Source: Oribacterium sp.
Lineage (GTDB): Bacteria > Bacillota_A > Clostridia > Lachnospirales > Lachnospiraceae
NCBI GenBank assembly: GCA_017940955.1
Contig: JAGAXP010000012.1
Coordinates: forward strand, 1 to 5,719
Length of the DNA stretch: 5,719 nucleotides
Direction: 5' to 3'
The stretch's first letter is position 1. Each line of letters begins with the position of its first letter. The notes under the pieces were generated by a model that had not been told where the DNA came from, ran no database searches, and was given only the letters and a program-made list of their open reading frames with translations. Made by a program: the position numbers and the translations under genes. Shown in pieces: positions 1 through 4,336 of this stretch.

Positions 1-438
1 GAAATAAACTATGTTGTGAAAAATGTTACAGTACTTCTCGGTAACATAGTAGGCGCTTGGATTGTTGGGTTTATATTTTACTTATCGAAGCCCGATCTTT
101 ATAATACAACAGCAAATCTATGTTTTAAGAAATTAGATGAAGGATGGCGAATCATGCCGCTTGCTTTCATGTGCAATATACTTATATTCTTTGCTGTCGA
201 TTTATTCGCGAAATACAAGCTTCACTATTTCGTAAGAGTTTTTGTGATTGTGATGTGTGTCATGGTATTCATCTTATGCGGATATGAGCACTGTATCGCT
301 AATGTATTCTACTTTTCGGCAGCACAGATATTTGATGCGAAAGTGTTTGCCTATTTGCTTCTAAACATTATATTCAACGGAATTGGTGGTATATGCATTT
401 GCAGACTTGTTAGATTCACAAAAAGAGATGGCATATGA
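1..438 (+). CDS. FNT (formate/nitrite transporter) family channel, C-terminal part, 5' partial
   Basis: The frame is open from base 1 to the stop at 436-438, so the start probably lies left of the window; the GTG at 16 is unlikely to be the true start. The 145 visible residues carry about four membrane segments (residues 9-28, 51-70, 77-110, 116-137). Seen here are GNIVGA (14-19), MCNI (57-60) and GYEHCIAN (94-101), followed by N126-GIGG. These match in order the FNT signatures GN.xGA, CN.LVCLAV, GFEH.IANM with the pore histidine (E. coli FocA His209) and GNIIGG. FNT proteins are pentameric inner-membrane channels for formate, nitrite or hydrosulfide and are usually about 260-285 aa, so roughly 115-130 residues are missing to the left. 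The substrate cannot be told. The G of the last GN motif is F125 here. Such a gene is unexpected among phage-like genes and may be an auxiliary metabolic gene or flanking host DNA. Confidence 0.8.
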   Translation, partial: EINYVVKNVTVLLGNIVGAWIVGFIFYLSKPDLYNTTANLCFKKLDEGWRIMPLAFMCNILIFFAVDLFAKYKLHYFVRVFVIVMCVMVFILCGYEHCIANVFYFSAAQIFDAKVFAYLLLNIIFNGIGGICICRLVRFTKRDGI

Positions 439-611
439 GAAAGATATTCTATAAAGTGAGACTTGATGATAATGAGAAAAATCAAGTTAGTTATATTAAG
501 AAACATACAAACGTAAATATTTCGCATTACTTGAGACTGTGCATTAAAAGATTATATGACGAGGTGAAAAGAAAAAATGGCGAAGATGGTGATGACTTGG
601 AACGAGGCTAG
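435..611 (+). CDS. Small ribbon-helix-helix-like DNA-binding protein (58 aa)
   Basis: The ATG overlaps the stop of the FNT gene as ATGA, the usual sign of translational coupling; only a weak purine run (AAAAGAGA) precedes it. The product begins MRKIFYKVRLDD, followed by two predicted helices around residues 13-24 (NEKNQVSYIKKH) and 29-46 (ISHYLRLCIKRLYDEV), then a charged tail. A basic N-terminal strand with alternating side chains, a helix, a short turn with N/S and a second amphipathic helix is the layout of CopG/Arc/MetJ ribbon-helix-helix repressors, which bind DNA as dimers through the strand. That is inference from pattern only. The coupling suggests it could regulate its own operon. 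The 3' end overlaps the next gene by 35 nt in another frame. Confidence 0.6.
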   Translation: MRKIFYKVRLDDNEKNQVSYIKKHTNVNISHYLRLCIKRLYDEVKRKNGEDGDDLERG

Positions 612-825
612 AAATGTATTATATGGATACAACGAAACATACATAGTACCTGCGGATGTTGAAGAAGCTATAGAGGTAGCAATACTCGCTCTCAGTAGAT
701 GCGACTTTTTAGATGAACAGGCCGAAAAGAGAAAAAAGATGAATGTCGATCAGAAAATAGAGAAAGGTCTTACTCCGGAAGAAAATAGACTCAAACAGGA
801 GCTTAAAGACATGATGAATTCGTGA
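577..825 (+). CDS. Hypothetical small helical protein (82 aa)
   Basis: I do not recognise this family. The start is chosen from GAGGTG at 561-566, about 10 nt upstream of the ATG; other in-frame ATGs follow at codons 4 and 6. The first half (MAKMVMTWNEARNVLYGYN, then AEEA-type helices such as VEEAIEVAILALSRC at residues 28-42) looks globular and helical. The second half (residues 48-82) is lysine/glutamate-rich, contains TPEENRLKQELKDM and is probably a helix or short coiled coil. The gene overlaps the end of the upstream ribbon-helix-helix-like gene, so both are likely translated from one message. No membrane segment or cysteine pair is seen. A small cytosolic phage accessory protein is the most that can be said. 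Confidence 0.65.
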   Translation: MAKMVMTWNEARNVLYGYNETYIVPADVEEAIEVAILALSRCDFLDEQAEKRKKMNVDQKIEKGLTPEENRLKQELKDMMNS

Positions 826-830
826 AACTT

Positions 831-857
831 TTTACAGCTTATATAATGACATATAAA
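831..857 (+). promoter_or_regulatory. Possible sigma-A-type promoter before the 54-aa membrane peptide gene
   Basis: The 57-nt gap between 825 and 883 holds a perfect TATAAT at 842-847 and, alternatively, TTTACA (831-836) with TATAAA (852-857) at 15-nt spacing. The TATAAT has only a poor -35 (TTCGTG at 819-824, 17-nt spacing). Either reading would start transcription just before the AAAGGAGG at 868-875. The DNA is AT-rich, so a chance match is quite possible. Confidence 0.3.
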
Positions 858-882
858 TAATTCTTTTAAAGGAGGAAACAAT

Positions 883-1047
883 ATGAGCAATTGGATTAAA
901 GACAATGTACTGTTACTCGCTAGTCTTGGATTAGGAGCACTTGGGATGCTCGTAAAAGACAAGCAGGATGACAAAAAGATGGATCGCTCAGTGGAGAAGT
1001 ACTTTAAGAGAAAGGAGGAAGAAGAGCGGCGACAGGCTGAAGAATAA
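883..1047 (+). CDS. Small single-pass membrane peptide with charged tail (54 aa)
   Basis: The ATG follows a near-consensus AAAGGAGG with about 7 nt spacing, the strongest Shine-Dalgarno in the window. The product starts MSNWIKDN, has one hydrophobic segment with glycines (NVLLLASLGLGALGMLV, residues 8-24), then a highly charged tail (residues 25-54, KDKQDDKK...RKEEEERRQAEE) likely to form a helix. Positive charges after the membrane segment suggest the tail stays in the cytoplasm. The gene is immediately followed by a strong intrinsic terminator, so it is the last gene of its transcript. Holin-like or membrane-anchored regulatory roles are possible, but nothing in the sequence decides; I do not assign a family. 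Confidence 0.75.
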   Translation: MSNWIKDNVLLLASLGLGALGMLVKDKQDDKKMDRSVEKYFKRKEEEERRQAEE

Positions 1048-1054
1048 CCGGAAA

Positions 1055-1096
1055 GGGGCTTGTGTAGATATTACACAGGCTCCTATTCTTTTTTTT
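1055..1096 (+). terminator. Strong intrinsic (Rho-independent) terminator
   Basis: The left arm GGGGCTTGTGTA (1055-1066) pairs with TACACAGGCTCC (1072-1083) through 12 pairs including two G-U wobbles. The loop is GATAT (1067-1071), followed by a T-rich tract TTCTTTTTTTT (1086-1096). It lies 7 nt after the 54-aa membrane peptide gene and separates that gene from the AAAGGAG-preceded gene at 1124. The downstream genes therefore need read-through, antitermination or a promoter I cannot see. Confidence 0.9.
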
Positions 1097-1123
1097 CACT
1101 TATATTTCGAAAGGAGAAACGAA

Positions 1124-1285
1124 ATGGCTGAAAAATCACAGAAAGAACTTTGCATTGAAGCAAGAAAACTGCTTGTACATATTCACGATAGACTTCTGGC
1201 GAATGACGATTCGACGCTTCGTGCAATATTTGAACTTCAGAAGAATTTGTGCTTACGTATCGGCAGACTTGAAAATAGAGACTAA
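1124..1285 (+). CDS. Hypothetical small helical protein (53 aa)
   Basis: The start is set by AAAGGAG at 1110-1116, 7 nt before the ATG. The same frame is open further upstream, but that part runs through the terminator hairpin and in another frame of the upstream gene, so it is not used. The product reads MAEKSQKELCIEARKLLVHI and onwards. It is almost entirely alpha-helical by composition, with two amphipathic stretches (residues 5-26 and 29-50) separated by NDDS. Two cysteines (10 and 43) are not in a metal-binding arrangement. I do not recognise the family. It sits 27 nt upstream of the DUF6353-like gene, which has its own ribosome binding site, and is probably co-transcribed with it. Confidence 0.7.
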   Translation: MAEKSQKELCIEARKLLVHIHDRLLANDDSTLRAIFELQKNLCLRIGRLENRD

Positions 1286-1312
1286 TTGTATTTGTGAAAG
1301 GAGAAACTTGTT

Positions 1313-2164
1313 ATGGGTTTCAAAGAATTTGGAAAATCGTTACTTGAAAAAGCATCTGAACATTCAAACGTGATTATGGGCGTCGGGGCAATTGCAGGAC
1401 TCTTTGGCGTTGTTGTACTCACATATAAGAAGTCGCCGAAGATTCACAACATTATATCTGAACAGCGTAAAAAGATTGATGCTCTTGAAGAAAGAGCTGA
1501 AATAGAGAATCTTCCTGTGGAGCAGGTTAAGCAGGAGAGGAAAGAGATCACAAAAGAAACAGCAAAAAGACTTGCTCCTGAAGTGGCTCCGATTGGACTT
1601 CTCACAGCAGCGACAGGCGGACTCATGGTAGGATCTGTTGTCACTTCCGAGATGAAGATTTCACACGTTAGAGATTTACTTACTATGAGTGAAGTCTATA
1701 ACAAGGAAATCCTTGAGAAAGCGAAAGAGGTGGTAGGTGAAGAGAAAGTCCAGGAGATTAAAGATGGTGTAGCTCAGGACCATGCAAATGAAGCACTGAA
1801 GAATGATCCTGATTTCGAAGGTCATATTCTTCAGGCGAAAGGAGGTGGTAAGACATTATATTGGGATGATTATATGGGGCGTCCATTCTATTGTGACGAT
1901 GTGACGCTTGAAAAGGCAGTTAATAAGGTGAATAAACGCATTATTGACGCGCCTTTTGAGTTATGGTTACCGATTAATGCTATCTATGAGGAACTTGAAC
2001 TTCCTACAGGAGCTGCAGGTAAGTATATCGGTGCAGGAGGATCCAAGTGCGATTGTGACTCGTTTGATTTAAGTCTCAATCATGCAATTAAACTTGAAGA
2101 CGGAAGACCTGCGATAATGTTCACGTTCTTCATTGAGCCTCAGCCTGAACAGAAAAGATACTGA
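1313..2164 (+). CDS. DUF6353-like phage membrane-anchored protein (283 aa)
   Basis: This is the largest gene of the window. The start follows AAAGGAG (1297-1303) by 9 nt. The N-terminus GFKEFGKSLLEKASEHS is amphipathic, then come a hydrophobic glycine-rich segment (residues 20-38, VIMGVGAIAGLFGVVVLTY), a lysine-rich link KKSPKIHNIISEQRKK and a long charged helix (49-89). A second membrane segment follows (91-111, VAPIGLLTAATGGLMVGSVV). The C-terminal soluble domain (about 150-283) contains KGGGKTLYWDDYMGRPFYCDD (residues 176-196), a helix with NKVNKRI and an acidic, beta-rich end. This order (membrane helix, ATPKA/SPKI-type turn, second helix, GK..LYYD...GR.F domain) is that of DUF6353 proteins as I remember them from clostridial phages and prophages. 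Their function is unknown to me. The two membrane helices probably form a hairpin with the C-terminal domain in the cytoplasm (inference). Confidence 0.8.
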   Translation: MGFKEFGKSLLEKASEHSNVIMGVGAIAGLFGVVVLTYKKSPKIHNIISEQRKKIDALEERAEIENLPVEQVKQERKEITKETAKRLAPEVAPIGLLTAATGGLMVGSVVTSEMKISHVRDLLTMSEVYNKEILEKAKEVVGEEKVQEIKDGVAQDHANEALKNDPDFEGHILQAKGGGKTLYWDDYMGRPFYCDDVTLEKAVNKVNKRIIDAPFELWLPINAIYEELELPTGAAGKYIGAGGSKCDCDSFDLSLNHAIKLEDGRPAIMFTFFIEPQPEQKRY

Positions 2165-2174
2165 ACACCTGCAG

Positions 2175-2261
2175 ATGGGATTAAACTCGGATTATATTTC
2201 TAAAGATACATTTTACAGCTCCTTTAATGAAGTAAAAGAAGGTCTTCAAGAAAGGAGCTGA
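2175..2261 (+). CDS. Possible 28-aa ORF between the DUF6353-like gene and the next gene
   Basis: The ATG at 2175 lies 10 nt after the stop of the DUF6353-like gene, and the frame ends at the TGA at 2259-2261, 5 nt before the next start. The peptide reads MGLNSDYISKDTFYSSFNEV and ends with KEGLQERS. The composition is protein-like (polar, helical second half). The frame is open upstream into the preceding gene, so it could be reached by re-initiation or by a -1/+1 slip near the end of that gene. There is no good Shine-Dalgarno in front of the ATG. The AAAGGAG of the next gene (2251-2257) lies inside its last codons. It fills a gap that would otherwise be the longest in this operon, but may be chance. 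Confidence 0.4.
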   Translation: MGLNSDYISKDTFYSSFNEVKEGLQERS

Positions 2262-2266
2262 TTTAA

Positions 2267-2488
2267 ATGAAGACTAATCTTAAAACTATAAAGAAGGACA
2301 TATTGGATTGCATTGCGGACTGGGCACCATGTCGGGTTGAATTTATAGACGACATAACTCGCGCGTCTTCTAATCCTGAAACCTATACTGCTGCGATTAA
2401 ACTTACATTAAGTGAAACCGTAACAAGATGCTATAGAGCTTTCTGGACAGAAGACGGCGTTGAGTTTGAGTATCTTAAAAACCCGTGA
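2267..2488 (+). CDS. Hypothetical small protein (73 aa)
   Basis: The start is fixed by AAAGGAG at 2251-2257, 9 nt before the ATG. The product reads MKTNLKTIKKDILDCIADWA and onwards. An N-terminal helix (4-20) is followed by alternating strand-like segments (CRVEFIDDI, YTAAIKLTLSETVTRCYRAFWTEDGVEFEYL), giving an alpha/beta pattern in a compact soluble protein. Cysteines at 15, 22 and 54 do not form a CxxC motif. I do not recognise the family. It is the last gene before a strong terminator 8 nt downstream, so it closes the transcript that includes the DUF6353-like gene. Confidence 0.7.
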   Translation: MKTNLKTIKKDILDCIADWAPCRVEFIDDITRASSNPETYTAAIKLTLSETVTRCYRAFWTEDGVEFEYLKNP

Positions 2489-2496
2489 GGCGATTT

Positions 2497-2535
2497 AGGA
2501 CTGGAGTAGCATCCGGTCCTTCTTTTTTCTTTTTG
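2497..2535 (+). terminator. Strong intrinsic terminator abutting the first G-phased array
   Basis: AGGACTGGA (2497-2505) pairs with TCCGGTCCT (2512-2520) across nine pairs including one wobble. The loop is GTAGCA, followed immediately by TCTTTTTTCTTTTT (2521-2534). The U-tract ends exactly where the first G of the phased array begins (2535). Transcripts from the upstream genes should stop here, so the array and the RAMP-like gene are either transcribed separately, reached by read-through, or the array acts as DNA. Confidence 0.9.
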
Positions 2536-2731
2536 CAATGGCATAGTCGTGTACAGCAATGATATGTTGAGCCGTGGTAGAGTAATGAATGGCAAGGTTG
2601 TGTAAAGGCGAAGCAATGCATAGCTATGGTAAGGTGCGGTATCGATTTGCGTAACCATGGTATAGTTTTGTAAAGTTTCGTAAGGCATTGATTCGTGTAG
2701 CAGCGGCATGGTGCGGCGTCGATTTGTGATG
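2535..2731 (+). repeat. G-phased degenerate pentamer array 1
   Basis: The 285 nt between genes at 2488 and 2774 contain no believable gene. From 2535 to 2731 the sequence is built of words NNNNG. Starting at G2535 and stepping 5 nt (6 nt at six places), 38 of 39 grid positions are G; the only miss is 2654. The G-to-G steps are unbroken fives over 2546-2576, 2582-2607, 2613-2638 and 2665-2710. The mean step is 196/38 = 5.16 nt. Common words are CAATG, CATAG, TAAGG, TAAAG, CATGG, TGCGG, TTTCG and ATTTG; they vary too much for a simple satellite. A looser 31-nt layer (six words per 31 nt) can be laid over it. There is no dyad symmetry pattern, no spacer-repeat alternation and no 3-nt period. It ends in GATTTTAAACAAACA (2731-2745). 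Function unknown; structured non-coding RNA, protein-binding DNA or recombination substrate are all open. Confidence 0.85.
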
Positions 2732-2745
2732 ATTTTAAACAAACA
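2731..2745 (+). repeat. Tail motif of array 1
   Basis: GATTTTAAACAAACA begins on the last grid G of array 1. An ungapped 13/15 match, GATTTTCATCAAACA, lies at 3675-3689 at the end of the second array region. The motif may mark the 3' boundary of an array cassette. The match is short and AT-rich, so the assignment is tentative. Confidence 0.45.
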
Positions 2746-2760
2746 CATTATATTTTAAAA

Positions 2761-2765
2761 AGGAG
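2761..2765 (+). promoter_or_regulatory. Shine-Dalgarno that selects the start of the RAMP-like gene
   Basis: The AGGAG core (within AAAAAGGAGAAA) is only 2 nt from the ATG at 2768 but 8 nt from the ATG at 2774, so the second ATG is the better start. The 40 nt upstream hold TTATATTT (2748-2755), which is too close to the Shine-Dalgarno to be a useful -10 element. No convincing promoter is seen between the terminator at 2535 and this gene. Confidence 0.7.
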
Positions 2766-2773
2766 AAATGAAT

Positions 2774-3379
2774 ATGAAACAGATTAAAGTAAGAGCAACA
2801 TTCACAGAGATGGTACTTGGGACAGCTTCTAATAATAAGGATATTCACGGAGATTATATTGCTTCGAAGGCACCGGATGCTAAGTCTAAAGAGGAGGAGA
2901 TTGCAGCAATCGGTGCTGAAGAGTATGCAGAGAAGCAGATGACTGTATTCCCGAAACTTGAAGATGGTACACCTTTTATCTGGGATTATCAGATCAAAGG
3001 TTTCTTTAAAGACACCTGCTCTGCACTTCAGAAGTGTAAAGGTGAGGATTTCGCCAAAGCTTCGTGTGCTATCAAGGCGTTTAAGAAGGTAATCGACGGG
3101 GTTATATTTGTTGAAGAGCGTAAGATCCCGATTGATATGCATGGCGGAAAAATGGGCGTTCTTGAGCGTCCTCTTCGTGCACAGACTGCTCAGGGTGAAA
3201 GAATTGCTCTTGCTTCTTCTGAGACAGTTCCTGCCGGCAGTACTATCGAATTCACTATTACATGTCTTTCCGATCAGTATGCACCTGCTGTGAAAGAGTG
3301 GCTTGATTATGGTAAGTATCGTGGACTTCTGCAGTGGAGAAACGCCGGATATGGCCGCATGACTTATGAAATCTTGTGA
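2774..3379 (+). CDS. RAMP/Cas7-like stand-alone protein, family unnamed (201 aa)
   Basis: The start is the second of two nearby ATGs, chosen on Shine-Dalgarno spacing. Three patterns are seen. (1) An N-terminal strand, KVRATFTEMVLGTAS (5-19). (2) DGTPFIWDYQIKGFFKDTCSA (64-84), laid out like the RAMP element G.PyIPGSSIKG.lR, with a lysine-glycine at the head of a helix. (3) A beta-rich C-terminal half with ERPLRAQTAQGERIALASSE (131-150), GSTIEFTITCL (155-165) and a closing glycine-rich GLLQWRNAGYGRM (184-196), like the GLG.WRs.G.GRf loop of Csm3/Cas7-type proteins. In that superfamily such proteins bind RNA, often as crRNA-backbone filaments; here there is no effector complex, nuclease or CRISPR array. 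I recall similar 'hypothetical' proteins in clostridial phages. The gene is flanked on both sides by G-phased arrays and has no terminator after it. The RAMP assignment is inference from patterns. Confidence 0.6.
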   Translation: MKQIKVRATFTEMVLGTASNNKDIHGDYIASKAPDAKSKEEEIAAIGAEEYAEKQMTVFPKLEDGTPFIWDYQIKGFFKDTCSALQKCKGEDFAKASCAIKAFKKVIDGVIFVEERKIPIDMHGGKMGVLERPLRAQTAQGERIALASSETVPAGSTIEFTITCLSDQYAPAVKEWLDYGKYRGLLQWRNAGYGRMTYEIL

Positions 3380-3387
3380 TTATATTT

Positions 3388-3638
3388 GCTAAGGCACTGT
3401 GTCGTAGTGAGTCGAAACGTAGTAAAATGCAAAGCAGATGTAAAGTGAGTAACTACGTAATGGCAAGGGCTTGGTAGGGTCTCGATCCGTGTTGCTAAGG
3501 TGCAGTTTTGTCTAGTCAGTGACGCAAAGACAATGAATTGTGCTGAGACGATAGGCATAGCAAGGCCAAGGTGAAGTAACGTATAGAATGGCAACGGCAA
3601 AATGACGTGCGGTTTTGCGAAGGCGCTGAAGTGTATAG
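3388..3638 (+). repeat. G-phased degenerate pentamer array 2
   Basis: The 313 nt between 3379 and 3693 hold a second array of the same kind and orientation, beginning 8 nt after the RAMP-like stop. A G recurs every 5 nt over 3399-3419, 3484-3499, 3505-3515, 3535-3570, 3571-3596 and 3607-3622, joined by 6-nt steps. There are a few slips (misses near 3424, 3450-3456 and 3602; a 4- or 6-nt step near 3519-3521). Typical words are CAAGG, CATAG, ATAGG, TAACG, TATAG, TGTCG and TTTTG. The head TTTGCTAAGGCACTG (3385-3399) matches the head of array 1 (2532-2546) at 11 of 15 positions. No terminator separates it from the RAMP-like gene, so it is probably in the same transcript. Beyond 3638 the phase breaks up and coding sequence of the P-loop gene begins near 3690. 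No gene is supported on either strand. Confidence 0.8.
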
Positions 3639-3674
3639 CACAATGATGACGAAGATGATGATTTCGACAGCTGC

Positions 3675-3689
3675 GATTTTCATCAAACA
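3675..3689 (+). repeat. Tail motif of array 2
   Basis: GATTTTCATCAAACA is a 13/15 ungapped match to the motif closing array 1 (2731-2745). It lies 4 nt before the GTG start of the P-loop gene and could be the right-hand junction of an inserted array cassette. Confidence 0.45.
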
Positions 3690-3692
3690 AAT

Positions 3693-4034
3693 GTGTTTAA
3701 GGTTACTCATGATGGTGGAGACTATTACTATCCGAGTGGCTATGCCTATGTTAAAGAAGAGCTTTTTACTGAACTTCCGAGAGCTATGAAAAAGAGACCC
3801 GTATGGATTCTTAGCGGTGCTTCAGGAACCGGTAAATCAACGTTCGGTTATATTCTCGATAAGGAAGGATGTAAAGTCTATGAAACTGATTCAGCAAAAG
3901 ACGGCATTCTTCCTGAAGAGATTTGGGCTGATATTATCGTAGTGGGTAACAAATGGAAGGATATCACTGTCGACGAGGTCAAGAAGCACTTAGCAGGTGA
4001 TGTGAATGTTATCGACGTAACTTTCAGTATGTAA
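3693..4034 (+). CDS. Small P-loop NTP-binding protein, N-terminus uncertain or truncated
   Basis: From the GTG at 3693 the product is 113 aa. A Walker A motif GASGTGKST lies at residues 42-50 after a strand PVWILS. Then come YETDS (about 63-67), ADIIVVGNK (about 79-87), and a helix-strand ending in VIDVTFSM. This layout (P-loop, VYETDS, ADVIVxGNK) resembles a small clostridial phage P-loop family as I remember it; no Walker B with DE is evident, so it may bind rather than hydrolyse nucleotide. The residues before the P-loop (DGGDYYYPSGYAYVKEELF, 7-25) look like genuine protein. However, the only start in that region is GTG with no Shine-Dalgarno, and the frame stays open back to 3639 without any start. 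An internal start at 3786 (MKKRPVW...) has weak GAGAG upstream. The arriving array 2 may have removed the original start. Confidence 0.7.
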   Translation: MFKVTHDGGDYYYPSGYAYVKEELFTELPRAMKKRPVWILSGASGTGKSTFGYILDKEGCKVYETDSAKDGILPEEIWADIIVVGNKWKDITVDEVKKHLAGDVNVIDVTFSM

Positions 4035-4060
4035 TTATATTTCAAGAAAAGGAGAAACAT

Positions 4061-4336
4061 ATGTACGATGATCGTAAAGAGTTTAATGCGTATCCGTTAA
4101 CCATTGTGCGTGATAGATATACCGGATGCTATTCCGGAGGGAAATTCACGGCATGGAACTTGTATCCTGAAGATATTCCTGAAGAAATTTATGCGGATGA
4201 TGTCGGATGCTCTATCTTTTTTAGTAATACTAAAATTATATATGGGCGTGGGGGAACTCCGAATGATGCCTTTATGGATTTGATAAACAAGTTAGAAAAT
4301 AAAATTTCAAGAAAACGTAAAGGAGAAATCATATGA
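4061..4336 (+). CDS. Hypothetical small phage protein (91 aa) with YSGGxxTAWNL motif
   Basis: AAAGGAG (4048-4054) lies 6 nt before the ATG. The core reads YPLTIVRDRYTGCYSGG (11-27), KFTAWNL (28-34), then EDIPEEIYADD (37-47), a strand CSIFFSNTKIIYGRG (50-64) and GTPNDAFMDLINKLEN (65-80). The C-terminal helix followed by lysine/arginine residues suggests a small soluble alpha/beta protein. The combination 'DRY.G.YSGG..TAWNL...iPe.i.adD...W/F...GkG.TP.eA...L' is one I recall from phages of clostridia, without a known function. It is joined to the next gene by an ATGA overlap at 4333-4336, so translation of the two is coupled. Confidence 0.75.
   Translation: MYDDRKEFNAYPLTIVRDRYTGCYSGGKFTAWNLYPEDIPEEIYADDVGCSIFFSNTKIIYGRGGTPNDAFMDLINKLENKISRKRKGEII

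Noticed and set aside
968..1123. Upstream extension of the 53-aa gene (105-codon frame from 968)
   Set aside because: The extension lies in another frame of the 54-aa membrane peptide gene and runs through the terminator hairpin; the AAAGGAG-supported ATG at 1124 is the start.
1155..1373. 72-codon + strand frame overlapping two genes
   Set aside because: It is a shadow frame without a ribosome binding site; both overlapped frames have good starts and spacing.
829..2230. TTTTACAGCT occurring at both 830 and 2211 followed by TTTAATGA-like sequence
   Set aside because: A 10-mer match in AT-rich sequence is expected by chance in a window of this size, and the second copy lies inside a possible ORF; it is not strong enough to call a repeat or shared promoter.
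2431..2748. Long minus-strand open frame (105 codons) over array 1
   Set aside because: It crosses the terminator and the end of the 73-aa gene. Its openness follows from the array having few TTA/CTA/TCA on the + strand, the composition is unlike a protein, there is no Shine-Dalgarno, and the sequence has a 5-nt rather than a 3-nt beat.
2724..2754. Promoter TTGTGA with TATATT before the RAMP-like gene
   Set aside because: The spacing is 19 nt, and transcription would start at the Shine-Dalgarno itself, leaving no ribosome binding site in the message.
2535..3638. CRISPR or TIGR-type guide arrays
   Set aside because: There is no fixed repeat of 20 nt or more alternating with spacers and no paired edge/loop repeats. 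The unit is a degenerate pentamer, and no Cas1/Cas2, Cas6 or Nop-domain protein is in the window.
3364..3690. Minus-strand open frames (108 and 64 codons) over array 2
   Set aside because: They have the same cause as over array 1. Two overlapping frames are open at once, neither has a ribosome binding site, and both are rich in H/T/L/C, as expected from the reverse of G-phased words.
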